A stretch of 24,028 nucleotides of DNA from CAYQPF01 sp964419225 (GCA_964419225.1 CAYQPF010000075.1:1-24028); one strand, 5' to 3'. Numbered from the stretch's first letter, positions 15,767 to 24,028 are shown. Notes: generated by a model not told the origin, from the letters alone. Translations and numbers: made by a program.

Positions 15767-16255
15767 CTAACTCAGCAATTTCATCATTAACGTTTCTGCG
15801 ATTCCATCGAGAAACAACTCTGGGATACTGCCGATTTTCTGATATCCCCTTTTTTCATACATAGCTGATGCCCTTTTATTTTTTTCTCCTACAATTAAAA
15901 AAATTCTATCTGATTTCCTTATCTGGAGACAGTATTCTTCCACGTAAGTAAAAATCTTTGAGCCATATCCCTTACCGCGTAAATCACTTCTGACAGCAAC
16001 TACGTGCAAATAAGGAAACCACTTGAACATACCTTGAAATTCAATCCAGTAAAATCCGATTATTTCCTCATTGTCCAAAGATACTTTGTAGATTTCCTGC
16101 TTTAGGATTGCCTCATTGAGCAAGAATTCACAGACACTTTCCCCATTTTTATTAACAAAGTATTCAGCTCCTAAATCAGAATCTTCCAGAATACTTACAC
16201 AAGAATTCAGGTCAACTTGCTCCGCAAGTTTGACAATTATTTCCTTATCTTTCAT
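15767..16255 (-). CDS. GNAT-family N-acetyltransferase
   Basis: 162 aa, the usual length for a single-domain GNAT enzyme. Acetyl-CoA binding motif A is V-A-V-R-S-D-L-R-G-K-G-Y-G (87-98 region), followed by a helix, then motif B-like A-S-A-M-Y-E-K-R-G-Y-Q-K-I-G, where the acceptor-side Tyr and the R-G-Y turn are typical. The substrate may be a small amine or a protein N-terminus and cannot be told from sequence. The start overlaps the end of the toroid gene by 11 nt, indicating one operon with it and with the FliG-like gene. Confidence 0.88.
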   Translation of the reverse strand: MKDKEIIVKLAEQVDLNSCVSILEDSDLGAEYFVNKNGESVCEFLLNEAILKQEIYKVSLDNEEIIGFYWIEFQGMFKWFPYLHVVAVRSDLRGKGYGSKIFTYVEEYCLQIRKSDRIFLIVGEKNKRASAMYEKRGYQKIGSIPELFLDGIAETLMMKLLS

Positions 16256-17282
16256 ATAGTTCTAACCTTCCCGCTTCGGATAACACATACAAGGCATCTG
16301 CTGTCAGCCATTCATTCATTTGCTTTTTCCCGCCTGCACTCCAATCATATCTGTCATAGTGGAATAATGTCAGATTTTGCCCTGCTTTTGGAGAACGGTA
16401 ATACTTGTCTTCAGTCGCCCAACCGCCTCCTGGTAATACTTTTTCCTCTAAAATATCCAATGCTTCCTGACAGCCGGGATGATTGATAAACCCTCCTTCT
16501 GCCATTACTTTCAAACCGAAAAGTATATCGTAATGCCAATAACACGGATAATGCAGCTTTATAAAATCAGGATGGATAATCTCATTATCAGATCTTCTCC
16601 TGAATAGTTTCCGCTCCAGAAAAACAGAAGCTGCTTTTTCGATGATGCTCGGATCAATTTTTCCCGGAAATACTTTATTATATGCAATCAACCCTCTTAG
16701 AGGTGTAAGTGATTCCATGAAAGATGAGGTGTCGGCTGTCGGATTCTTGTCACAATTCCATCCACCGTCAGGCCATTGCCATTTTAATAATAGTTCAGCA
16801 AAAGTATGCGTCAATTCATCCGCCAATCCCAACTCACAAATAGCATACAGGGCATTTCCCTGTTGTGAGGCACATCTGCGTGCTCTTCCTTCTATTACGG
16901 GCACTCCTTTCACTCTATACACCTGTTTAGCCGTACATTCTATCATTCTCCGCATATTGGGTGATAACCATTCTTCATACAACTGATCCCGGATTGGATT
17001 TAATGATTCATCACCAACAGGATAACCCAGATCTGCCAAAGTTGCCATAACCCAATGTGCTCCGCACCATTTGTGATAAACATTACCTACAGGTGGTAAC
17101 TTCCCGTCTGATTCTCTGCCATATAATAAAGCGGTTAGCACCGCTGAACTTGATATCTCATGCATTTGAATCGCTTTGTCTGACTCAGACAGTTTCTTCT
17201 TGAAAACCTTGCTGATCAGCTTCCATCTCAACATTGGCTCTTTGGCTAAAAGCAGATGATTAAGTACCTCTGTATAGTTCAT
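16245..17282 (-). CDS. Alpha/alpha-toroid (prenyltransferase/terpene-cyclase-like) protein of unknown function
   Basis: 345 aa from the ATG at 17282, which has GGGTGGG close upstream; a TTG four codons earlier is an alternative start behind AAGGA. The helices are punctuated by Q-W-P-D-G-G-W-N-C (169-177) and L-P-G-G-G-W-A (283-289), the G-G-W turns of the squalene-cyclase/prenyltransferase toroid fold. The cyclase D-x-D-D motif is not visible, so terpene cyclisation is not supported. Cys and His residues are frequent (H70-K-W-C73, C137, C177, C247, H250), which might bind a metal, but no established set is recognisable. First gene of an operon with the GNAT enzyme and the FliG-like protein; soluble, no signal peptide. 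A perfect 12-bp inverted repeat lies immediately upstream. Confidence 0.75.
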   Translation of the reverse strand: MNYTEVLNHLLLAKEPMLRWKLISKVFKKKLSESDKAIQMHEISSSAVLTALLYGRESDGKLPPVGNVYHKWCGAHWVMATLADLGYPVGDESLNPIRDQLYEEWLSPNMRRMIECTAKQVYRVKGVPVIEGRARRCASQQGNALYAICELGLADELTHTFAELLLKWQWPDGGWNCDKNPTADTSSFMESLTPLRGLIAYNKVFPGKIDPSIIEKAASVFLERKLFRRRSDNEIIHPDFIKLHYPCYWHYDILFGLKVMAEGGFINHPGCQEALDILEEKVLPGGGWATEDKYYRSPKAGQNLTLFHYDRYDWSAGGKKQMNEWLTADALYVLSEAGRLELYER

Positions 17283-17292
17283 ATTCCCACCC

Positions 17293-17327
17293 AATTTCCT
17301 TAAATTCTTTGACTATTTAAGGAAATT
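17293..17327 (-). promoter_or_regulatory. Perfect 12-bp inverted repeat at the toroid gene start
   Basis: AATTTCCTTAAA (17293-17304) and TTTAAGGAAATT (17316-17327) are exact reverse complements with an 11-nt spacer. They end about 10 nt before the ATG and include the AAGGA that could serve the alternative TTG start. It may be an operator or an mRNA hairpin controlling ribosome access. The rest of the 17283-17544 gap holds an iterated TCTGTGTTAGTCTGTG word (17431-17450) and a TTGACA (17495) without a clear -10 box. Confidence 0.5.
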
Positions 17328-17544
17328 TATTTCCTCCTGTCAAGTCAGAAAGAAAGAAATAGCTTATTTCACTTAAAATTATTTTCCTTTTTCCTGCTTT
17401 CTCGTGTTACAACACTCAAATCTCTTCTTTTGTCTGTGTTAGTCTGTGTAATTGGAATTCACTTCCCCTCCGACCTGCCCAAGTATTTTTTCCATTGACA
17501 TATCTTGTAATATTTACATTAAGTAAAATGATGATGGAGGAACT

Positions 17545-19593
17545 ATGAAATTTTGTTTATTATTTTTATTCTGCTTTACTTTTTTTAATGCTTTTGCCCT
17601 TATCATTCCTTATTCAAACGAAATCCTCAAAACTCCTGCCAATAATCTGAAAGGCTTCCTCCGGGTTGATCCGGAAGATAAATTACCTATATCTGATTCC
17701 ACTCAGTGCTGGATCTGGCATGATAATAAAAACCTGATTGTTTACTGGGAAGTAGATCCAGGCAAAAATCCCATCCAGGGAGTTCAGGTCGCTGATGATT
17801 ACTATGCTGAAGCTGATTTCCTCAGAATCCAGCTCCAAACTGCCCCCTCAGATTATTACGCCTATGTCTTTATCATCTACCCACGTGGTAACAATCAGGA
17901 TGGGATCAGAGACTCCTATCTGGGTATTTCTTACGACTGGGACAGCTCTGTTAAAACAGCTTCTACTGTTACTGATTCTCTCTGGACAGCCAAAGCTGTC
18001 ATCCCCTTCAAAGATCTGCGTATTATCGGTCATCCCCCTTACAACTGGAGAATTAATGTTACCCGCTATTATAAAACAGATAATAAAATGTACACCTTTC
18101 CCTACACTTCTATCAATTCCGGGAAAGTGGAGTATTTTAAGAAATTCCTGCCTCTGATCATCAATGACAATATCGAAAAACCCAGAGCTTACCGCCTGGC
18201 TTCCTATCTGGTAAAGGGCTACGATTTCTACGATAAACCGGAAACTATGAATCCTGATAACATTGGCTGTGATTTCTCTATGAAACCCACGGGAAGCACC
18301 TCTTTTAAAGTGACTTGGAACCCTGATTTCACCGATCTGCCTCTCGATAGTGAAAATGGGAACTACAATACTAAATATGCTCCTTATCAATCTGAAAACA
18401 GATTCTTTTTCACTGAAGACCTGGATGCTTTTGGAGTTGGGAATTACTTCTATACCAGAAGCATTGTCCAACCTAAATATGCCATTAAATTTACCGGAAA
18501 CAACGAAAAACTGACTTATGGATTTTTCACTGCTGAAGATAAAAAAGTAACTCAAGACTCTCAGTTGTTGGTTCCAGATGATGATTACACAATGTTTTCC
18601 TTTAAACCCAAAAATGAGAAAAGTGAGATGCAGATTTCAATTCTGGATAGAAGAAACGGGGATTATTACAATTCCGTACTCTATTTGAATCCTGTTTATA
18701 AATTTGATAATGATACAGAACTGAAAATGAGTATCCTTAAATCTATTAAAAAAGTTTTTGAAGCCCCCAGCGAATCTGGTTACTACCTCAATTCTTCCTT
18801 CAGTAAGAAAATGGGAGATTATAAATTCTACATCCAGGGCTCACGATGTTCTCCTACCTTGAACATGGATATGGGCTATTTCAACGAATACGATTATTCT
18901 GCAGCATATTCAGAATTCAGTTGGAATCATAATTATCCCGGTGAGAATATTTCCAACATGAGCTATAGCATAAGTTCCAATTACTCCCGTGATTTCGCTT
19001 GGAAAAAATACAAGTCCAAATCTTTCAATGGGAATATCGATATTAATATCCTGGAAAACACCGGTACCGGTATCAACGCCAATACAAGTGAAAGCTGGGA
19101 AAATGATGCCTACCGAAAATATGATTCTGTTTCCTGGTGGCTAAGTAACTGGGGTAATAATAGCTTCATTTTCAATCTTGGAGCAAGAACAGGACGGGAA
19201 TACTCCTACTATGATCAAAATTCAAATAGATATTATGGCTTCAATTTAGGTGCGAATGGTACGATTGCCCCCTATGTGTCTTATAACTTTTCTATGAATA
19301 AAAATATCAGTTACAACTGTGCTCCCATTTGGTGGAGTGATAAAAATTACCTCTATGCCAATGCTAATCTGACTCTTTACTTAACCAAAAAACTGAGTGT
19401 CAGTAATGGAATGCGGCATTCCAACTACACAGGTTGGGGGAGAACCCCGTATCTTGATTTATATTCCAATTTTAAATATGAGTATTCTGCTAATTTTAAG
19501 GTTTACTGCGGTGTCCAACAGAAAAATACCCTAAACCACTACTGGCATGAAACCGAAAAACTTCTTTATCTGAAAATCAGTGCCGCAGTTTAA
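17545..19593 (+). CDS. Exported CBM9/DUF5916-like outer-membrane barrel protein
   Basis: 682 aa. ATG follows TGGAGGAAC at good spacing. Signal peptide about 1-18 (L-F-L-F-C-F-T-F-F-N-A-F-A). Residues about 20-190 match the pattern of the family-9 carbohydrate-binding-like domain found in front of DUF5916 proteins: W-I-W-H-D-N-K-N-L-I-V-Y-W-E-V-D near the start, D-F-L-R-I-Q-L, then W-T-A-K-A-V-I-P-F-K-D-L and W-R-I-N-V-T-R-Y. From about 200 to the end the chain is rich in aromatic, alternating strands (W-W-L-S-N-W-G-N-N-S-F-I-F-N-L), as in a large outer-membrane beta-barrel. The family role is unknown; surface glycan handling or secretion is a guess. It stands alone; its stop codon touches an inverted-repeat element. 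Confidence 0.82.
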   Translation: MKFCLLFLFCFTFFNAFALIIPYSNEILKTPANNLKGFLRVDPEDKLPISDSTQCWIWHDNKNLIVYWEVDPGKNPIQGVQVADDYYAEADFLRIQLQTAPSDYYAYVFIIYPRGNNQDGIRDSYLGISYDWDSSVKTASTVTDSLWTAKAVIPFKDLRIIGHPPYNWRINVTRYYKTDNKMYTFPYTSINSGKVEYFKKFLPLIINDNIEKPRAYRLASYLVKGYDFYDKPETMNPDNIGCDFSMKPTGSTSFKVTWNPDFTDLPLDSENGNYNTKYAPYQSENRFFFTEDLDAFGVGNYFYTRSIVQPKYAIKFTGNNEKLTYGFFTAEDKKVTQDSQLLVPDDDYTMFSFKPKNEKSEMQISILDRRNGDYYNSVLYLNPVYKFDNDTELKMSILKSIKKVFEAPSESGYYLNSSFSKKMGDYKFYIQGSRCSPTLNMDMGYFNEYDYSAAYSEFSWNHNYPGENISNMSYSISSNYSRDFAWKKYKSKSFNGNIDINILENTGTGINANTSESWENDAYRKYDSVSWWLSNWGNNSFIFNLGARTGREYSYYDQNSNRYYGFNLGANGTIAPYVSYNFSMNKNISYNCAPIWWSDKNYLYANANLTLYLTKKLSVSNGMRHSNYTGWGRTPYLDLYSNFKYEYSANFKVYCGVQQKNTLNHYWHETEKLLYLKISAAV

Positions 19594-19809
19594 CCCGGAT
19601 TGTGCAGTAGAGATTCGCAAGCTGGGTCGAAGATCATGAAAAGTGAAGGCTTGCAATCGAACGAAGTTATATAATAAATATATGGTGAGTGAGATTGTAA
19701 GTTCATCATATCTCTTTCTCTAAAATCTCTCCTGCCCACTGCCTACTGCCCCCAGCCCACTGAAATAGCTTCAGCCAGATTGTGAAGATTCTACTGCACA
19801 GTTCGGGTT
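19592..19809. repeat. About 220-bp element with imperfect terminal inverted repeats (MITE-like)
   Basis: The left arm AACCCGGATTGTGCAGTAGA (from 19592) and the reverse complement of the right arm, AACCCGAACTGTGCAGTAGA (ending at 19809), share 18 of 20 bases. The similarity continues more weakly inwards (TTCGCAAGCTGG against TTCACAATCTGG). Inside are a second inverted pair (GCAAGC / GCTTGC) and an iterated ACTGCCCACTGCC-type word near 19735-19762. There is no ORF. This looks like a non-autonomous mobile element or a large structured repeat, and it fills most of the 306-bp gap. The remainder up to 19899 has a TTGACT (19844) as a possible weak -35 box. Confidence 0.55.
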
Positions 19810-19899
19810 TAATTGTTTTTTCAGTGTGATGCATTCATTATTCTTGACTTTTTCCTATGTGATTAATAGAAAGGGTTCATTAATTATTCTGGGGATTAT

Positions 19900-21903
19900 A
19901 TGAATTTAAGAATTTTCATAATATTATTTTTTTTAAATATAGTTAATATTTTTTGGGCACTCGAGTTCAAAGTAGAATCATGTGAACTTGATTTCAAGGA
20001 TCTGCATAACGCCACGGGCAAAGTAGTTGATGCCAATTATGATCCCTGTGCAGTGTTAAGGGTCGAAACTGATGTGAAGCCGGATTTGTATCTAAGTGGA
20101 CCCGGTGTTATCAAGAAAGAGGATGTAGCACAGGGAATATATTATTTCTTTGTATCTTTCCGCAAGCCTTATATAACTTTCAGTGCCGAAGGTTACACTC
20201 CTTTCACCTACAAAATTCCAGTTCGTATGGAAGAAGGCAGAACATATTTCCTTAATCTGAAATCAGTTGGTGTAGATCCCAAAGACATTATATCTGTTAT
20301 GTTTAAAACCAATCCTGCTGATGCGAAGGTGTTCATTGATGAAAAGGAAGCAGGTGTAAGTGGTACCCCCATAGAAATACCTAAAGGGACACATGCAATA
20401 AAAGTATTAAAAAACGGTTTTCGTAAGATAGATCGAAATTTAGAGATCAATGATAAAACAATTTTTTTTGAATACACTTTAGAAAGCATTGACCCGGTGA
20501 CAGTTAAAATCAGTTCACAACCAATCGGTGCCGAAATCTGGCTGAACAATTCGCGTGCAGGAACTACCAACAAGCAAACTATGCTTCTCCCTGGAGAATA
20601 TGAGTTGAAAATATCTTCTTCAGGGTATTTAGATAAAACAGAAAAAATAGTTGTTACAGAAGATGGGAAAAATGAATTCAGTTACATCCTATTGAAGAGT
20701 TCTGGTACCTTAAAACTTACCATAGAGCCGGTTAATGCAACTGTTTTTCTGAACAAAGAGAATACAAATGGTAAGAAAGAATTGGAACTTTCACCCTCGT
20801 TTTACAAGTTGGAGATAAAAGCACCTCATTATTATGATTTGACGGAAAATATTGAGATTAAGAGTAATCAAGTATTAGAGAAACAGTATAAATTACAGGC
20901 ACGGACAGGGAAATTGCAGGTTTCCTTTTCTCCTGATACAGCAACTTTAGAAGTCAGACAGGGAGATAAATTAGTTAAAGCAGTAACATCAGCTTTGTTC
21001 TTAAAAGATATCGTAGAAGGAGAATATTTGCTGGTCTGTAAGGCTCAGGGTTATCAACAGCAGGAGAAACGGGTAATTATCACAGAAAATGCTCTGACAG
21101 ATATCAGCATTGACTTGGTGCGGGGACAGTCACAACCACAGACAGTGTTATCATCGGGCAACCCTGTACAGGATGAGAGAATGATTTTTGTTGAAGGCGG
21201 TGATCTCAGTATGGGAACAGAAGCATCTTATGGAACAAACGCAACTCATCCTGTAAGTGTATCCTCTTTTTACATATGTAAATATGAAGTAACCCAAAAA
21301 GAGTGGCAGGAATTAATGGGATACAATTTATCGGTTTTTAAGGGAGAAAATCGACCCGTAGATTGTGTTAACTGGTATGATGCTGTCGAATATTGCAATA
21401 AGAAGAGTATAAAGGAGGGATTAAACACTTGTTATACGATCGTAGGGGCAAATGTTATGTGGGATACCTCTAAAAATGGTTATCGTTTACCCACAGAGGC
21501 AGAATGGGAACTTGCCGGACAGGGCGGTAAATATCGGAAGGGTTATCAATATTGTGGTAGTGATAATATAGATGAAATTGCCTGGTATGAAGTCAATTCA
21601 GACAAAAAGGGTAATACCAGTCCTGATTATGGATCACATGCTGTCGGCGGGAAAAAACCTAATGAATTAGGGCTCTATGATATGAGTGGTAATCTTTGGG
21701 AATGGTGTTGGGATTGGAAAGGAGATTTTACTGCGGATAAACAGATAAATCCCCAAGGGCCGGCCAGTGGAACTGACAAAATATTGAAAGGCGGAAGTTG
21801 GTACAGTCAGGAACAAAATTGCCGGGTACAAAAACGGAATTATAATACTCCGGATAGCAGGTTTAACTACATTGGATTTCGTTTAGTTAGAAACTCAAAA
21901 TAA
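19900..21903 (+). CDS. Exported PEGA-repeat protein with C-terminal SUMF1 (FGE-like) domain
   Basis: 667 aa. Signal peptide about 1-20 (I-I-L-F-F-L-N-I-V-N-I-F-W-A). After an N-terminal region of unknown type come about four PEGA-type repeats (roughly 130-405), each with a 'P-x-x-A-x-V-x-x-(D/N)' start and a 'G-x-Y-x-L-x-x-x-x-x-G-Y' end. A formylglycine-generating-enzyme-sulfatase (SUMF1) domain follows (about 427-663): F-V-E-G-G-D-L-S-M-G-T, Y-E-V-T-Q-K-E-W, R-L-P-T-E-A-E-W-E, D-M-S-G-N-L-W-E-W-C, K-G-G-S-W. The paired cysteines that make FGE an oxidase are not both present: at the first position is Ser636 and at the second Cys641. It is therefore probably a binding or structural SUMF1 protein rather than a sulfatase activator. 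PEGA repeats are thought to mediate surface interactions. Confidence 0.88.
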   Translation: MNLRIFIILFFLNIVNIFWALEFKVESCELDFKDLHNATGKVVDANYDPCAVLRVETDVKPDLYLSGPGVIKKEDVAQGIYYFFVSFRKPYITFSAEGYTPFTYKIPVRMEEGRTYFLNLKSVGVDPKDIISVMFKTNPADAKVFIDEKEAGVSGTPIEIPKGTHAIKVLKNGFRKIDRNLEINDKTIFFEYTLESIDPVTVKISSQPIGAEIWLNNSRAGTTNKQTMLLPGEYELKISSSGYLDKTEKIVVTEDGKNEFSYILLKSSGTLKLTIEPVNATVFLNKENTNGKKELELSPSFYKLEIKAPHYYDLTENIEIKSNQVLEKQYKLQARTGKLQVSFSPDTATLEVRQGDKLVKAVTSALFLKDIVEGEYLLVCKAQGYQQQEKRVIITENALTDISIDLVRGQSQPQTVLSSGNPVQDERMIFVEGGDLSMGTEASYGTNATHPVSVSSFYICKYEVTQKEWQELMGYNLSVFKGENRPVDCVNWYDAVEYCNKKSIKEGLNTCYTIVGANVMWDTSKNGYRLPTEAEWELAGQGGKYRKGYQYCGSDNIDEIAWYEVNSDKKGNTSPDYGSHAVGGKKPNELGLYDMSGNLWEWCWDWKGDFTADKQINPQGPASGTDKILKGGSWYSQEQNCRVQKRNYNTPDSRFNYIGFRLVRNSK

Positions 21904-21978
21904 GGTTAGCAAACAGAGTCGAAAATCAGGTTACAACAATATCTATTGTAGCTCATGATATAGAAGGAGAATTTAAAA

Positions 21979-23622
21979 ATGAATAAAAATATGCTATTGA
22001 TTTTGATGCTGTTAAGCATTTTAAGTTTACACTCTCTCAAGAATAACTATGATTTTAAAAATGAAACTCAGAATAAAACACTTAGCTTAAAAAACTTTAA
22101 GGGCCGTGTTAAACCAAAATTATTAGATGGAGCAGTTGAACTTGTGAATGGTGGATATGCAAAAAACCATAACAATGCTATAGTCTTCCCTGACTCAATC
22201 TCAAATCAATCTGAGACAGAACATTATTCCTTTGAACTGTTCATCAGCCCAGGTGCTGAAGGTGCCGGTTTTGCTCTGATTAATCTTAAACAGATACTTG
22301 ATGACAGTTTATCCTATATGACTAAATCTTGGGAAAGCCCTAATTTTCCTGAATCTTTTAGTGTTGGCTTTGATGTTTACAACCCACAAACATCTGCCTG
22401 GTTTGATGAATTTGGTAACTTCTATGGAAGACCACAAAGAGAGATTTCTTTACATTGGAATAATAATGAAGTATTGAAGATCCTTTCCCCAGTTGAATTC
22501 AGAGCTGATCCTATCAAAGAGAATTCCAGTAAATTTGATGTCTCAATTAAATATGTAACGGCTGGAGCTAAAATAAACATCACAGTAAACGACACTTTAG
22601 TAATTAAGGACTTCTTTATTCCTGAGATGGCACAATACACTAAAAAAGCTGTTTTTGGAGCTTCCACCTCTGAGTTAACATGCTCTGTTTATTTGAGTAA
22701 GTTTGAGTTTGAGACTTCTGGTCTGGCACCACAATTCAAACTGCTAAAAAGACAGGTTTTATTAAAAGATGAAGTGTTTCATGCCGGCAGAAGAAATATG
22801 AGCAGTAACATCTTATTTCCAAATCTTACAAAAAATGCCAATAAAGCGATCTTAACTTTGGATTTAAGCGGAGCAAAAGGAGGACTTTCAGCCTGGGATG
22901 TTGGGGCAGCCATTTACTTAATTGATAAAGATTCGGTTCGCTATGAGATTTGCCGTTTTATTACTCCATATAATCGAGCTTATGTTTGGAAAATTGATGT
23001 AACTGACTACCTTCCTCTTTTTGAAGGGAATAAAGGTCTTTTTGCTAAGGTTGATACTTGGGAGACAGTTTCTGATGATCCAGAGAAACAGAAAGGCTGG
23101 AAAGTAAATGCCTGTATTGATTTCTATCAGGGTAATGAATCCGGGAAAGCCTTTGAGGTTAAAAATCTCTGGTCAGGTTATTACGAATACGGTAATCCCG
23201 AAAAACCTTTGAAAGATAAACTGACAGATTTTGATATTGCTATTCCGAAATCTGCTAAAAAAGCTAAATTGAGAATTACCGTCACTGGTCATGGTATGTC
23301 TCCTAATTCTGAAAATGCTGGTGAATTCAAACCATCTGCCCGGACTGTGATCGTCAATAATAGTGAATTCCAAAACCTGCTTTGGAAGACTGATTGCTAT
23401 TTGAATTCTTGTCGTCCTCAAGATGGTACTTGGAAATTTGACCGTACGGGTTGGGCTCCGGGAAGTATTCCCTTTATCTGGGAAATTGAACTCACTGATC
23501 AGCTAAAAGGCAATAAAACTCTAAAGCTTAAATACTTACCTGATGATTATATCAATACTAATATTGGTGACCATTATCCTCCTCATCAATGGATAGAAGC
23601 TCAAATTATCTTTTATAAATAA
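21979..23622 (+). CDS. Exported PNGase F-like peptide-N-glycosidase with N-terminal lectin-like domain
   Basis: 547 aa behind AAGGAG; signal peptide about 1-19. Residues about 22-247 form an extra beta-rich, L-type-lectin/concanavalin-like region. Residues about 255-547 match Elizabethkingia PNGase F from memory. L-S-A-W-D-V-G (Asp307) sits where PNGase F has its catalytic Asp60 (E-W-D-R-Y), and E-I-C-R-F-I-T-P-Y then I-D-V-T-D match closely. The second half has A-G-E-F (Glu449) at the Glu206 position, then R-T-x-x-V-N-N and R-T-G-W-A-P-G. At the Glu118 position there is Asp359 (V-D-T-W). It would cleave N-glycans from asparagine in proteins; the actual substrate is untested. The 75-bp gap upstream contains a small dyad, ACAATA-TC-TATTGT (21936-21949). 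Confidence 0.82.
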   Translation: MNKNMLLILMLLSILSLHSLKNNYDFKNETQNKTLSLKNFKGRVKPKLLDGAVELVNGGYAKNHNNAIVFPDSISNQSETEHYSFELFISPGAEGAGFALINLKQILDDSLSYMTKSWESPNFPESFSVGFDVYNPQTSAWFDEFGNFYGRPQREISLHWNNNEVLKILSPVEFRADPIKENSSKFDVSIKYVTAGAKINITVNDTLVIKDFFIPEMAQYTKKAVFGASTSELTCSVYLSKFEFETSGLAPQFKLLKRQVLLKDEVFHAGRRNMSSNILFPNLTKNANKAILTLDLSGAKGGLSAWDVGAAIYLIDKDSVRYEICRFITPYNRAYVWKIDVTDYLPLFEGNKGLFAKVDTWETVSDDPEKQKGWKVNACIDFYQGNESGKAFEVKNLWSGYYEYGNPEKPLKDKLTDFDIAIPKSAKKAKLRITVTGHGMSPNSENAGEFKPSARTVIVNNSEFQNLLWKTDCYLNSCRPQDGTWKFDRTGWAPGSIPFIWEIELTDQLKGNKTLKLKYLPDDYINTNIGDHYPPHQWIEAQIIFYK

Positions 23623-24028
23623 GTCCACTTTAAAAAGTCCTTTATCCACCGAAGAGACTAAAATAGGTGCCAGGTGTCAGGTGTCAGGCATCAGTGGGAA
23701 AATAACTCACACCCGGCCCCTCTCTTACAAAGCGAGGGGTGTGGATCGGAGGAGGTAGGTTAGGATTGAGTTGGCAGGATGAAGGATTGAGGATTGTGCC
23801 CGTTTACTAGAACGCAAAGCGAGGGGAGAGGTTAATGTCGCCAAACACTGACTTACACGGACTTTCACAGACTAACACGGACATGGGAAGAGATCTGAAT
23901 GTATGGTATTTATGGTTTGCCATACAGTTCGACAACCCATCTCCGTCCGTTCCCTTTTAATAGAACGCAGATAACGCTGATTAGGCGGATGGTCACAGAT
24001 CGGAAAGATATGTGTAAGGCAGATGTGT
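23623..24028. repeat. Non-coding region built of short degenerate repeats and a GC-rich hairpin
   Basis: No gene is visible. The stretch contains an iterated GGTGTCAG word (about 23666-23695), and a hairpin CCCCTC...GAGGGG (23717-23722/23734-23739) whose AAGCGAGGGG motif recurs at about 23818-23827. It also has alternating ACACGGACT/ACAGACT words (about 23845-23882) and a final AACGCAGATAACGCTGAT-type stretch (about 23964-24000). The 13-mer CACAGACTAACAC (23866-23878) is the exact reverse complement of GTGTTAGTCTGTG at 17436-17448. No T-run terminator for the preceding gene could be identified with confidence. Confidence 0.6.

Noticed and set aside
17848..18555. A 235-codon open frame on the minus strand inside the CBM9/DUF5916-like gene
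   Set aside because: It is antisense to a long, well-formed exported protein and its translation has no domain pattern or ribosome site; it is a composition shadow.
20208..20573. A 121-codon minus-strand frame inside the PEGA-SUMF1 gene
   Set aside because: Antisense to clear PEGA repeats, with no ribosome site and no recognisable family.
23660..23900. Iterated words at the right edge, considered as a CRISPR array or tandem repeat locus
   Set aside because: Units are too short and too degenerate, with no constant-length spacers and no cas genes nearby.

Overview
The window reads as bacterial chromosome: about 24 kb, AT-rich, densely packed, with Gram-negative-type envelope proteins. It holds a PorV/UPF0164-like outer-membrane barrel, a CBM9/DUF5916-like barrel protein, a PEGA-repeat plus SUMF1 protein, a Bacteroidetes-type PurN and the tail of a Bacteroidetes-type PEP/pyruvate-binding protein. 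Together these point to the FCB superphylum, with a Cloacimonadota-like anaerobe my best guess. That placement is inference from protein flavour only. I saw no rRNA, tRNA, CRISPR array or transposase.

Layout. (1) 1-1670: the 3' end of a PEP/pyruvate-binding dikinase-like gene, then an 82-aa small protein, then a convergent LolA-like protein without a signal peptide. The last two share a C-terminal G-x-G-x-N-I-D-T tail. (2) 1643-5785, minus strand: a heterodimeric multidrug-type ABC exporter with one degenerate ATP site. It is preceded by a promoter, a 29-codon leader ORF, an intrinsic terminator, a competing antiterminator pairing and a 42-codon ORF. (3) 5915-9272: a frameshifted outer-membrane barrel gene, convergent with and overlapping a hybrid histidine kinase. 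(4) 9451-12080, minus: a four-gene block of overlapping genes (cobalamin adenosyltransferase, PurN, PAP2-like membrane protein, methyltransferase). (5) 12196-15387, minus: a TPR protein and GlyA, ending in a good terminator. (6) 15531-17282, minus: an alpha/alpha-toroid protein, a GNAT acetyltransferase and a FliG-like mini-protein. (7) 17545-23622, plus: three exported proteins, namely a CBM9/DUF5916-like barrel, a PEGA-SUMF1 protein and a PNGase F-like glycoamidase.

The most interesting item is the ABC exporter leader (5580-5785). The end of the leader ORF carries CCCGTGG, which is complementary to the 5' arm of the downstream terminator. That is the architecture expected for ribosome-mediated attenuation, analogous in logic to Bacillus subtilis bmrB-bmrCD. 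Several intergenic gaps hold short degenerate iterated words and hairpins that are unexplained.
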